DNA from: Lucinisca nassula
Taxonomy: Eukaryota > Mollusca > Bivalvia > Lucinida > Lucinidae
Length of the DNA stretch: 64,000 nucleotides
NCBI GenBank assembly: GCA_963580285.1
Contig: OY757015.1
Span: 129,887,688 to 129,951,687 of the forward strand
Direction of reading: 5' to 3'
In this document: one piece after another, positions 33,330-43,377 of the stretch
Layout: each line of letters begins with the position of its first letter
How positions within the stretch are numbered: position 1 is the stretch's first letter
Notes under the pieces: model-generated
Told to the model about the DNA's origin: nothing
The model's database searches: none
Seen by the model: only the letters and a program-made list of their open reading frames with translations
Program-made: the position numbers and the translations under genes

Positions 33330-34040
33330 GTATTATTAATAATGAGTGCTATGGTATTATTACTGCACGAATCATTACTGCAGTTAAAGATGGCCTTCAG
33401 AAATATTGTGACACTGCATATGCTAGGAGTGGTGTGAATCAGATGTGGATCTTGAAAAAACTCCAAAGAGCTTCTAGAACATCTTCAGTCACAGTCTTTT
33501 CTCTCAGTAAACAGCATAAAATCTTTCGATTTCTCAACGCTCTACACAACTATTCCTCATGATAAATTAAAATCTAAACTCAAGGAAATCATAAATCATT
33601 TTTTTTTTATCCACAAGAATGGTAACCGTCGCTACCAGTATGTTGTCCTTGGCTACAAAGACACATACTTCGTTCGAGATCCCTCTGATGCACCACTAAA
33701 GGACACTGATGCAGATGTCATAAGGATGCTGGAATATCTAATTGACAATATTTTCGTGGAGTTCAGTGGCCTATTATTTCAGCAAACATTGGCATACCAA
33801 TGGGTACTAATTGTGCACCGTTGCTTGCCGACTTGTTCTTGTACTCGTATGAGGCGGAGTTTGTACAAGGTCTCCTCAAAGCAGGCAAGAAACGTCTTGC
33901 ACAACAATTCAATTTCACCTGCAGATATATAGATGATTTATTGTCTCTGAAAAATGGTAAATTTGCAGAGTACTTGGAATTCATCTATCCACGTGAACTT
34001 AAATTAAGGAAACAACAGAGACTGCAACCCCCTCCTCATA

Positions 34041-35379
34041 CGAGGACTGTTCAAATATGAATGCAACTAAGCACATAAAAATGATTCCGTGATAGATTTC
34101 GATAGAAAATTTATTTTGTCCCCTCAAAGTATTCCCCTTCAACAGATATACAAACTTTCAGTCTTCTGATCCAATCATTGAATGCATTTTGGTAGTCTTT
34201 TCGAGGTATACTATGAAGGCACTGGAATATTGCAGAACCGAGGTGTTTGCGCTGTACAAATGTTCGACCAGAAAGGTATTTTTTCAGCCGCGGGAACAAA
34301 CAAAAAAGTCACACGGGGCAAGTTCAGGGGAATACGGGGGTGAGGGAGTTCAACAACCTTTTCCTGCTTCAGATAGTCTTGCACAATGAACGCCTTGTGC
34401 GATGACGCATTGTCATGTAGCAATCTGACATTGGCCAAACCAGTTGCGGGTTTTCGTTCTTTGCAATATTTCTTCAATTTTCGAAGAACTTTATTCTTGT
34501 AAAACTTCGCATTTACAGATTTGCCTTTAGGCACAGCAACCTGAATAGCAGGGCCCTGATTTGAAAAGAATATGGCATACATTACCTTCTTGACGCTCAA
34601 GGTCCGCTTTGCAATGCATGGTCTTTTGCAGTACTTTGTTGCCCATATTTTGTTCTGAATCTTTCGTTTTGGCTCAAAAAAGTGAATCCATGTCTCGTCA
34701 CCTGTGACGACATTAGGGAAAGACCGTGCATTGTAATTTGGAAACTTTTTAAGCAACTCCTTGGCGCACTGAACGTGTGTCTTTTCTGCTCATCTGTCAA
34801 CAGATGGGGAATCCATCTAGCACAGATCTTTCTCATTTTCAAATCCCAGTTCAGAATTGTATGAGCTGCTCCTAATGAGATGCCAACTATACTAGCTATT
34901 TGCCTAGTGGTGTATCGTGCATCGGTAGCAACTATTTCTTTCACTCTAGCAACCATCTTGGCAGATGTTGCTCTTTTCGGCCGACGATCATGTGGTGCAT
35001 CTTCTGTTAGGCCTAGCCCACAGCTTAATTTCTTACACCAACGAAAAACTGTCGGAAAAGATATTTCATTATGCCCATAAACCGAACATATTTCATCAAA
35101 GATGTCTTTGCACCGTATACCAAGAATACAACGATTCTTAATATAGGACCGTATTTCAACGGCGTACTCTGAACTTCTTCCAACCATGTTTTGTATTAGT
35201 ATACAATGGTAGACAGTGTTTATCGGACGATGAACATAGCTAAAGTGGACGGATTTTAACAGGTTGGTATCAATGTATAGGTAAAATGTTTTTCTACGCT
35301 GTGGTATTTATTTACATGTGATTTTCGCATTAGTGCATGAGAAAACGTTCTACTTGCATTCATATTTGAACAGTCCTCG
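34041..35379 (-). mobile_element. mariner element, 1339 bp, in the RT
   Basis: Perfect terminal repeats CGAGGACTGTTCAAATATGA at both ends (34041 and 35379), TA on each flank (34039-34040, 35380-35381). Length and TA target are typical of Tc1/mariner. Insertion is exact within RT codons. Confidence 0.93.
34111..35187 (-). pseudogene. mariner transposase, frameshifted
   Basis: Starts at 35187 with MVGRSSEYAVEIRSYIKNRC, a helix-turn-helix DNA-binding part, and TTRQIASIVGIS. Frameshift near 34790 moves to the frame with TGDETWIHFFEP (first catalytic D) and VRLLHDNASSHKAF (second D). Another shift near 34330 leads to FPRLKKYLSGRTFVQRKH and the end at 34111. The third catalytic D of the DD34D triad remains only in a shifted frame (APCDFF). 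At least two frameshifts, so no full transposase. SETMAR-type mariner by look. Confidence 0.88.
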
Positions 35380-35742
35380 TACTTGGATTGTTATCTCTAT
35401 ATTGACAACGGGAAGCTTACTACTAGGTTGTACGATAAACGAGACGACTTCAATTTTTCCATTGTTAACTTTCCCTTCCTGAGCAGTAATATCCAGTCTG
35501 CACCAGCATATGGAGTTTACGTTTCACAGTTAATCCGTTATGCTAGAACCTGTTCCAAGTATCAGGACTTTATGGAACGTGGAAAGGTGCTCACTACCAG
35601 GTTGTTATGCCAGGGGTATGAAAAAACCAAACTGGTATCAACACTAAAGAAGTTCTATGGGGTGCACCATGATCTTGTTGATCCGTACAATGTGGCAATT
35701 TCCAGAATTATTTCTGATATGTTTGCCAATGGAAAGCCATAG

Positions 35743-36429
35743 GAAGACTTCACGGACATACCCTTCTCGGCATTTACACCTTTTCTTCGTTCGGGTCGAT
35801 GAGCATGGTGGGCGAAGCTTGCTTACCAAGTAATGCTTAATATCCGCGGACGCCTGATTACACTCTTCTGGAGTCCATGTCTGTTGATCTGAACATTGAT
35901 ATTTGCCATTTTGTCTATGGATTAACGATTTTGGATTAACGCTTTGGTACTACGACCTAAACTACTTATGTTATGATTCCACGGATGTAAATAAAAATTT
36001 AGTTGTCATCACCAGCAGCTATGGGATCTATTATATGTTCATGTCTGAGTGAGAAATTAAAAGTACTTGTAGCTTAATTATTCTTTTTGGGTGTGAAATG
36101 TTTCCCCATTATCACCATCATTGTCATTTTCACAAGAGTATTTGTGTTTTGTGTGACAGTTGCATGTAGTGTCTGTGGTTTGGGAAAAAATCATGTTGTT
36201 TTCATTGTTTCCCTTGGATGTAAATTTTCATATTTATCATCTTGTTCATAATTTGTGTGAAAAACAAGTTTGAATGTGTGGCTAAATTGAAGTGTTTTAA
36301 AGTTTCCATATGTATAATATATATAATAATATTGGATTATATTTTCCTTGTGATGGAAGTTAAGTGAAAATATAAAATTGTGAATGACATTGGATAGTAT
36401 AGCAAATTCTCTGGAATTAATAGGTTATC
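35743..36429. other. Element 3' region, no gene
   Basis: AT-rich, nothing recognised after the RT stop. Confidence 0.4.
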
Positions 36430-36680
36430 ACAGTGCGATGTTACCCGCACTGAGAATACACAGCTTAATTAGTGGATAAACTCACAAGTGTGATGTTACC
36501 CCACATAGGGAAGGGAGTTTCCCTCACATGGATGGTATTCTCCGGTTTGCTGAGTACTGATAAGCTGACAAGTGTGATGTTACCCCACATTTGATTAGGA
36601 TGTCGCATTTGAGGACACAGTCAGAACTCTAAATTCCAGGGACACGTATATGTGTGATGTTACGCCACACTTGTTCGGAA
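36430..36680 (+). repeat. Spaced TGTGATGTTACCCCACA motif
   Basis: Four occurrences (about 36434, 36490, 36568, 36655) of a CACA...TGTG-bounded motif, plus one at 38228. Spacing 55-90 bp. Possibly a decayed minisatellite. Confidence 0.6.
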
Positions 36681-37660
36681 TGTCAAGAAAGTCCTCGAGA
36701 TGAAGTTTTTCTGACCAATGTTCCATTGACATTTTGGAAGAAATTTGTCTAAAGCTAATACTTTGCTTTTGTTTACAATTTGGACACAACTAACATTCCA
36801 TAGTAACTCAATTCAAGGTTATGTGTGTATCATGAATGAACTCAATGGGAGAGTGTGATAAAAATGAGCTAAAATAAACTGAGTGAAATGTTGTATATAT
36901 ATACACTTGACTATAAGAATCATCAGGAGATGATTCGGCCCAAAAAGGGGGCAGTGTTTTGAAATGAACAGAACGCATTGCATTATTTTTTGGTAATTCT
37001 ATGGTAATATTCAAAGAACATACTTAAGGCTGAAGATCATTACTTTGTGCAGAAATTTTTCTTTTTTCTAATTAATGCATGAAAATTGGCATTTTAAGGT
37101 GCATGATCAGTAATAAGGATCAGGGCTCATCATTAGCTGTGTATTATAAGTAATCATGAGGTAGGCTCATGTTCGGTGATCGTGATAGGGGCTCGTGATC
37201 ATTGATCGCGATTGAGGATCGTGATCAATGGTTATGATAGGGTTGCATGATCAACAATCATGAGTCCTGATCCATTTTACTCTTAAGGCAGTGCGAGAGA
37301 GAAGAGATGGTCTTTTTGGGTGATAAGTTCTGGAGAGAGATAGAAGTTATATATATATATTAAATTAGTCAAAATTCTACAATCCTAGTTATTGATGGGA
37401 TATTAAACTCGGCCACAGAAAATTAGAATTACTTTCCATTGGACTGGTAGTAGACAGTAGATTCTTCCTGCTGAGTACTGACCAAGTTGGAAATTAATTT
37501 ATGAGACCCAAGAATAAGAAGTTTTTGTAACACTGGTGAGCAAGCGGTGGGATGGTACTGAAGTGTAATTATTTGTGATATGGGAAAATTACCTGTTTTA
37601 ATTGAGTGCCTGTAATTTGTTAAAAATAAATTTCTGATTTAAAGAAATACATGTACTAGA

Positions 37661-37706
37661 CAGCTGATGACATAAGCTATTACTGGAAACAATTTAATTG
37701 TCTTAG
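37661..37706 (+). ncRNA. Hammerhead-like core in the LTR-like repeat
   Basis: CTGATGA (37664-37670), a bulged stem (37671-37685), GAAA (37686-37689), and a 5-bp stem ACAAT/ATTGT with loop TTA leading to GTC (37700-37702). Helix I fails after two pairs. Copy 1 (31777-31815) has T in place of the core C. A decayed hammerhead is plausible but not certain. Confidence 0.35.
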
Positions 37707-37723
37707 CACTTATGTTATCAAAC

Positions 37724-37945
37724 ATGGCAGTGGTCAGAATATTTCTTTTGTTGTGGACAGTGTTGACAAGCAAGGCATGGGCCTACACAGATGAACATGT
37801 CCCCCAAAAATGCAAAAGCTGTACACATGTGTATTATCCATTTGGTAATGGAATAATTCCGCTAAAAATGGTAGGACAGAAGACATTTTCAGGCGGGTGG
37901 ATATCAGATCTGGCAGGACAGGCGGTGAAAAAGAAAAAGCATTAA
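37724..37945 (+). CDS. Small secreted-type ORF in the LTR-like repeat
   Basis: 73 residues. Leader MAVVRIFLLLWTVLTSKAWA looks like a signal peptide, then YTDEHVPQKCKSC and HVYYPFGNG, with a lysine-rich end (KKKKH). No family recognised. It lies in a repeat present 5.9 kb away with a broken start, so it may be an exon captured by the element. A donor-like CAGGTAGCT follows the equivalent position in copy 1. Confidence 0.3.
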   Translation: MAVVRIFLLLWTVLTSKAWAYTDEHVPQKCKSCTHVYYPFGNGIIPLKMVGQKTFSGGWISDLAGQAVKKKKH

Positions 37946-38199
37946 GTTTGAAAATGGTTAGCTTATCTGGGATCTATACATGGAAAGTCTTCAATGGACG
38001 TTCTAGTGGGCAAGATCACAAGTGTTGTGAAACTACATGTATGTTTGTTTTCGTACCGTGTATGTCCTTGAACAAGGAATTTAATTGCGAGTTTCTTTAA
38101 TTTGAAGGGTATTATTAATAATGAGTGCTATGGATGATGAATTTGTTTTAAAGCAGGCATGAGGATTTGTCTGTGAGGGGAAATAGTTCATCGGAGGTC

Positions 38200-39120
38200 A
38201 GGCTCTAAATTCCAGGGACACGTACACGTGTGATGTTACCCCACACTTGTTGGGAATGTCAAGAACAGTCCTTGAGATGAAGTTTTTCTGACCAATTTTC
38301 CATTGACATTTTGGAAGTACTTTGTCTAAAGCTAATACTTTGCTTTTGTTTACAATTTGACACAATTAACATTCCATAGTAACTCAATTCAAGGTTATGT
38401 GTGTAACATGAATGAACTCAATGGGAGAGTGTGATAAAAATGAGCTAAAATAAACTGAGTGAATTGTTGTATATATATACACTTGACTATAAGAATCATC
38501 AGGAGATGATTCGGCCCAAAAAGGGGACAGTGTTTTGAAATGAACCGAACGCATTGCATTATTTTTGGTAATACTATGGTAATATTTAAAGAACATACTT
38601 AAGGCTGAAGATCATTACTTTGTGCAGAAATGATTCTTTTTTCTAATTAATGCATGAAAATTGGCATTTTAAGGTGCATGATCAGTAATCAAGACCAGGG
38701 CTCATCATTAGCTGTGTATTATAAGTAATCATGATGTAGGCTTATGTTCGATTATCGTGATAGGGGCTTATGATCATTGATCACGATTGAGGATCGCGAT
38801 CAATGATTAAATTAGGGTAGCATGATCAACAATCATGAGAGTTCTGGAGAGAGATAGAAGGTTTGGACCTGTTTAGAGAAAATAGTACTATCTTGTTTGT
38901 GTGAAGATTATAGTTGTATACGTTAAAAAATATATATACTTTATATTAGTCAAAGTTCTACAATCTTAGTTATCAATGGGATATTAAACTCGGCCACAGA
39001 AAATTAGAATTACTTTCCATCGGACTGGTAGTAGACAGAAGATTCTTCCTGCTGAGTACTGGCCAAGTTGATAATTAATTTATGAGACCCAAGAATAAGA
39101 CGTTTTTGTAACAATATACA
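38200..39120 (+). repeat. LTR-like direct repeat, copy 3 (truncated)
   Basis: Repeats copy 2 from CCAGGGACACGTACACGTGT through AAGAATAAGACGTTTTTG and stops before the small ORF. Confidence 0.65.
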
Positions 39121-39169
39121 TCTAGATCAACTGGAAGATTAATCGTACGATGTTGCATTGATGAAACTG

Positions 39170-39395
39170 GCACCTGATGTATTTGTATGTATGGGAATAG
39201 AAGTGAAAGCAATGATCAGGAATCGATACAATTCACCAACAGCTACCATCAGAGACACCAAAGGGAAAGAAACACAAACATTAAATAAATAGACCCTAAT
39301 GAAAACATCAATAGCGGGCCAAAAGGTCAGTCGCTTTCCAATTTTCCATCCAAAACAAACAAAATATATACACACGCTCAAAGACAAACCATAAC
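39170..39395 (-). repeat. Repeat K, reversed
   Basis: CTACCATCAGAGACACCAAA, GAAAACATCAATAGCGGGCC, CAAAGACAAACCATAACAAA. Confidence 0.6.
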
Positions 39396-39398
39396 AAA

Positions 39399-39467
39399 AA
39401 AAAAAAAAAAAAAACGCTACAGCGGAACCATCTTGGAACGGTCAGTGAAACGAATTTCACTTGGGAT

Positions 39468-39498
<31 letters not shown>

Positions 39499-39500
39499 GG
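39399..39500 (+). repeat. Low-complexity A, GT and G runs
   Basis: An A run (about 18), (GT)n at 39468-39480, then about 18 G. A G run also borders the related flank at 49.24 kb. Confidence 0.8.
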
Positions 39501-39720
39501 CTTAAATCGATTTTACGCGGCCGCAATCCCCGCCCTTACTTCCGTCGCGATTTAGACAAATAACCTGCCCAGTCCACAGTCCGCAAGAAGGCCCTGCAAC
39601 CATCTCACCAGCATAATATCTCGCAGAACACAAAAATCAAACAACCACGGAGGTGAAACAATGGTGAGAACTCGACAGCAAGAAACCGCTGAAATGCTGG
39701 AGAGAAAAAAACAAAGTTAG
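39498..39720 (-). mobile_element. Penelope-like terminal flank, left (inverted)
   Basis: CTTAAATCGATTTTACGCGG, CTTACTTCCGTCGCGATTTA, AATGCTGGAGAGAAAAAAAC. It is the reverse complement of 41.64-41.84 kb, so the reverse-transcriptase piece is bracketed by inverted flanks. Confidence 0.7.
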
Positions 39721-40725
39721 ACTCCGAAGAGCCCGACCGACCAATATTACATAAAATTAAATTCTAAATCTCAGTAAGCCTTCACGCTGGAACCGTCACC
39801 AAATCTGAGGTCCGACCCACAGGCGTGCAACCAAAGAGGGGAGCAAAGTTGTCAACCGTGAGTGGGTTATCTACCATACATGAATCTGTCGTATAACAGT
39901 TATGTTGTACTTAGTCTTTTTTTCAATACTAGATCGAAGTGACTGTCAATTATGTTATTAAATCATGGACGCCACTCATGCTTTCATTTCTTTGTTCATT
40001 ACCCGTTTCTGTTTTACGTCTTCTAGACACCGAGGCGAATAAATTCTACGATAGCTCTAATCAGTTATATGATGCGGCTCTTTTAACTAGAGGCTATACT
40101 CAGCATACTCTCCGTCCTTACATTGATTCTGAAATTAATCATAAACACCATTTCTTCAAAATATCCTTCATTAATAAGGGTATGGATTTTATAGATTTGC
40201 CCAGTGTTGTCCGTGAGAGCTCGGTGCTTTCTTCCATTCCTGCTTATTTTCAAAATACTGAAACACCTATAATTTGCTATAAATATAACAAACCTGTTAG
40301 ATCTATCATTTTTAATTTCAATAAACTTGTTTCAAGTCTTGATATTGATATTAATACTCCTGATTCATGTGATTGTAAAAACTCAGTGTATTGCTATCCT
40401 GCTGCTGGTCATGTAATTACTGGCAATTTGAAAATTATTCCTGATTCTAGGATAAGGAATATAATTTCTAAAGGACCGAAATATCGGTTTCCTTCTAAAA
40501 TTGATTTCAGTAAATGTAGAGATGAAATCGCTGCTGCCTTGAATGAATTCGGCAATCGATGGTATAAGCGAGAGGTATGTTGAGCATAAAGCCCTTAAGG
40601 ACTGGAAACTTAGCATTTTAAAACTAGTGAATAAACGCATTTCTTTCTATTCTCAAAATACTAACTTATTACCTCCTAAGCCTAAGACGTCTTTACAAAG
40701 GATAACCCTTTTATAGAACATATTT

Positions 40726-40985
40726 AACTTCACTACAGCTGGTGTGTGGGAATGTGTGGCGGCGGTAAAACGTCTCCCTGCCCTATATCATAGTGTAGAT
40801 TATATTTTCCTGTCCTTTGGGATCATTGATTCCATTGTGGAATTTTGAAAGTATCTGAGGGTCACTGATGAGGCCTATTTGGCCGAAACTAGCTAGTCTG
40901 GCCAAAAAACATGCACACTCCATATTTTTCAGTTCTGTGGTGTATTCCTTGCTTCCAAAGGATAACACTTTAATAGAACATATTT
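40726..40985 (+). mobile_element. ~255-bp insertion carrying a hammerhead motif
   Basis: Interrupts the RT. AAAGGATAAC and ATAGAACATATTTA occur before (about 40696-40730) and after (about 40957-40987), a ~34-bp imperfect direct repeat that could be a target duplication. Length, repeat flanks and ribozyme recall small nonautonomous ribozyme-bearing retroelements (retrozymes). Confidence 0.5.
40859..40904 (+). ncRNA. Type I hammerhead ribozyme motif
   Basis: Helix I 40860-40864 with 40899-40903 (GGTCA/TGGCC, one G-U); core CTGATGA 40865-40871; helix II GGCC/GGCC (40872-40875, 40881-40884) with loop TATTT; GAA 40885-40887; helix III ACT/AGT (40888-40890, 40895-40897) with loop AGCT, or ACTAG/CTAGT between two molecules. 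Predicted cleavage after C40898 in GTC. All conserved core bases are present. The known family role is self-cleavage of element transcripts; a short helix III is usual in Penelope-like elements and favours dimeric activity. Activity here is inferred, not shown. Confidence 0.8.
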
Positions 40986-41559
40986 ACGTCATCTTAAACT
41001 AAGTATTCAAGAATTTCATAAGCAGTTTGTTTTGGCCCCTGCAGACAAGGCCGTTAACAACGTCGTCGTTGTGTGACAGCTCCACTATGTTAACATGCTT
41101 AAGCAGGAGCTTGGTGGTACTAAGACCTATGAACTTCATTCTTTAGCTGAAGTGAGAGCTATAGTAGATGAACATATTTGTCATTCAGCCACCAAGTTTG
41201 CTGTGTGTGTTACCGAATGCCAAGACAAGTACCTACGCTTTACTGGTTCCAAAAACTTCATAAAAGACCTTACAAAGCACTGTTTATTGCAAATTCTAGC
41301 TCTTGCACTACCACTGAACTTTCTAAATTATTAACTGCCTGTCTTACTGCTATTAAAACGCATGTGATTAAATATTGTGATAAAGTCTTTGAAAAACCAG
41401 GAAGAAATCCTGGATGTTATACGACAAACTGCATGCATGGTAGTTAACCCAGTCACCGTTGGCAACTTTGCTTCCCTCTTTAATTGCACGCCGGTGGGTC
41501 AGGCCTCAGATTCTATGACGGTTCCAACGTAAAGGCTTATTGAGAATTAGAGAGATCTA

Positions 41560-41840
41560 ATTCAAGGTAATGTTGGTTGGTGCCTGAGGCTCTGTCTCTG
41601 GTCGGGCCCATCGGAGTCTAACTGTTGGTGTTCTTTTGCTCCAGCATTTCAGTGGTTTTTTGCTGTCGAGTCCTCACTGTTGTCTCACCTCTGTGGTTCT
41701 TTGATTATTTGTGTTCACGGAGATGTTGCACTGATGAGTTAGGAGGCCTTCATGCGGACTGAACAAATTATTTGTCTAAATCGCGACGGAAGTAAGGGCG
41801 AGGATTGTGACCACGTGAAATCGATTTAAGCCCCCCTGTG
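41560..41840 (+). mobile_element. Penelope-like terminal flank, right
   Basis: TGCTCCAGCATTTCAGTGG, GAGATGTTGCACTGATGAGT, CTAAATCGCGACGGAAGTAA, ATCGATTTAAGCCCCCC. Inverted copies at 39.5 and 49.25 kb. Confidence 0.7.
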
Positions 41841-42120
41841 GAAATCTTTTCACCGACCGTTCCAAGGCGGTTCTTCTGTGGCGGTTTATTTATGTTGTTG
41901 TTTGTTACTTACTGTGTGTATCACTTGTGTCTTTTTATTTTGGATGGCCATATGGCCATTTTGTGGGAAAGTAACTTTCCTTATGACCTTCCTTTGTTTA
42001 GGTTTCCATTATGGTCTGGTCGCTTCATGTTTGTGTTTCTTTCCCTTTGGTGTCTTTGATGGATGGAGTAAGTTAATTGTATCGATTCCTGATCTTTGTT
42101 TTACTTCTACTTTTTATATT
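41841..42120 (+). repeat. Repeat K
   Basis: CCGTTCCAAGGCGGTTCTTC, GGCCATTTTGTGGGAAAGTA, CTTTCCCTTTGGTGTCTTTG. Confidence 0.6.
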
Positions 42121-42129
42121 GAAGAATGA

Positions 42130-42700
42130 TTTTACGCAATTTGGTGCTGAAGTCAGTGCAAGTACATATTATTCTAAATTTATATACTAAGTCACTATAA
42201 AATTCGGGTTCCGATAGATCTTCTTGCAGAAGAGATTTGAGTTCAACATTGAATTTTGAAATTAAATCGGAATGCCGTCTATAAAAGGCTTTGCGTAGTT
42301 TATGATACCGATAACCCTGATTAAGAAGTTTAGCAGTTAGTTATTTATTACGAATTTTGAAGTCAGTTACAATCGAATTAATTGCGAAATATAAACGCCT
42401 TAGGATGCCGTACGAGGGACATCACCATCAAAGAGAGGATAATAAGCAAAATCATCGCGTTTACCGTACATTTTGCAGGAAACAATCCCATCTACAATAG
42501 ATAGATGTAAATCCAAAAACGGGGCCTCGGCATCAGAAGAATGTGATTTATTTAACTGAAGTTCTGGTGGGGTGGGTGTGTAAATTTGACTGATGGAACC
42601 ATCAAAATAGGTATTGTGAATATTTAATAATTCATTCAAATATTTAGATATCGAGCTAAAGGCTTCAATGATTTCAGATTGGTTTTCAACGGAAAGGGAC
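42130..42700 (-). pseudogene. Penelope-like RT C-terminal fragment
   Basis: Minus-strand frames read LNIHNTYFDGSISQIYT, PPELQLNKSHSSDAEAPFLD, MYGKRDDFAYYPLF and, after shifts, KLLNQGYRYHKLRKAFYRRH. This is the thumb region after the catalytic palm. It faces the plus-strand element next to it, so two elements meet head on. Confidence 0.7.
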
Positions 42701-42954
42701 ATCATGAAGTGCCTTTGATAACAAAACAAGAACATGACCATAAAGAATAATTTTTTGCTCTTCAAAAGTGAAAAAAACATGTGGCCTCGCCCGTGAACTC
42801 TGTAAATTTTATTGCATGAACACAACATGAATGGCCCATATATTAACAAAAAAAAACCCTCTCTGATTATGTCCAAATATAAACTAAAGTCTTATGTTCA
42901 GTCTTCAATCGTATGTAATATAAAGGCATCATCAGTATTCGAAATCATCACACC

Positions 42955-43182
42955 AAAAAGGGAATGGATACACCTTCAGGGGAGGCAGCTCCTTCAAAGT
43001 AATTTTGTCCCCAATGTCAATAGGGGTCAACACTAACAGGAAAGAATTTGCTCCTGAGGAGCAAATTCTTAATTCTTTTCCTTAAAGAGTAGACCCCTTT
43101 TTCCGTGGGACAGCGTTTACAGAAAAGCAAACAGGAAGTACCGAAAGTTGCCTCCCTTTGAAAATTGGCGGAAACTCTGCCA
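42955..43182. mobile_element. Family F MITE, degraded
   Basis: GGGAATGGATACACCTTCAG, GGAAAGAATTTGCTCCTGAG with complement, AAGTTGCCTCCCTTTGAAAA. TTAA ends lost. Confidence 0.65.
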
Positions 43183-43193
43183 GTTACAATTGG

Positions 43194-43366
43194 GCCCCGT
43201 CAAGCGATTTTAGTACTTATCGCCTATGCGAGGTTCATGTCAGCAGTGAATCAAGAGGAACCTTCAGACAGAAAGCCATATCCCTAGCCCCTCTGAATGG
43301 CTGGGCATGCGTAGTTAAAATTTGTCATGACGGAATGCTCGATGACACAAATTCGCTTGGCGGGGC
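43194..43366 (+). mobile_element. Family E MITE, internally deleted
   Basis: GCCCCGTCAAGCGATTTTAG to ATTCGCTTGGCGGGGC; the inner hairpin is missing. Flanks GTTACAAT and TCAGTTAT. Confidence 0.75.
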
Positions 43367-43377
43367 TCAGTTATTCT

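Larger units (their letters stand above)
33330..35742 (+). pseudogene. Penelope-like reverse transcriptase, split by a mariner
   Basis: Reverse transcriptase in pieces: about 33340-34038 and 35382-35742. Seen: TAVKDGLQKYCDTAYAR and NQMWILK, then (after a frameshift near 33455) FDFSTLYTTIPHDKLK, a second shift before MGTNCAPLLADLFLYSYEAE, and the catalytic box CRYIDDLLSL. After the mariner: LYDKRDDFNFSIVNFPFLSS and YGVYVSQLIRYARTC, ending FANGKP-stop. The RYIDD box and the flanking repeats favour a Penelope-like element; other non-LTR classes are less likely. No GIY-YIG endonuclease is visible. Non-functional. Confidence 0.8.
36595..38199 (+). repeat. LTR-like direct repeat, copy 2
   Basis: Includes a GAATCATCAGGAGATGATTC hairpin (about 36917), the GATCATTGATCGCGATTGAG block and the small ORF. 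The offset to copy 3 is about 1.58 kb, i.e. head-to-tail tandem copies. Confidence 0.65.
39939..41545 (+). pseudogene. Penelope-like RT, N-terminal and C-terminal parts joined
   Basis: The first open frame (39939-40580, 214 codons) carries the N-terminal region: RLLDTEANKFYDSSNQLYDA, YFQNTETPIICYKYNKPVRS, PDSCDCKNSVYCYPAAGHVI and GPKYRFPSKIDFSKC. It shifts frame at about 40570, is split by an insertion (40726-40985), resumes with EFHKQFVLAPADKA, LKQELGGTKTYELHS and LHKRPYKA, then jumps from THVIKYCDKVFEKPG straight to the C-terminal DVIRQTACMVVNP and LFNCTPVGQASDSM. The catalytic palm is deleted. Same family as the RT at 33-36 kb in general layout. Dead. Confidence 0.72.

Noticed and set aside
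34211..34756. Intact mariner transposase
   Set aside because: The catalytic region is open in this frame, but the N-terminus and third catalytic Asp are in other frames, so no single protein contains all parts.
36910..36950. GAATCATCAGGAGATGATTC followed by GGCCCAAAA as a ribozyme
   Set aside because: Simple 8-bp hairpin; core order of a hammerhead is absent on either strand.
41720..41790. Hammerhead-like CTGATGAGTT ... GGACTGAAC in the Penelope flank
   Set aside because: It has GAAC where GAAA is required, helix II is only about 3 bp and helix I fails, although ACAAAT/ATTTGT could form helix III. Related copies at 39.6 and 49.3 kb do not fix this.
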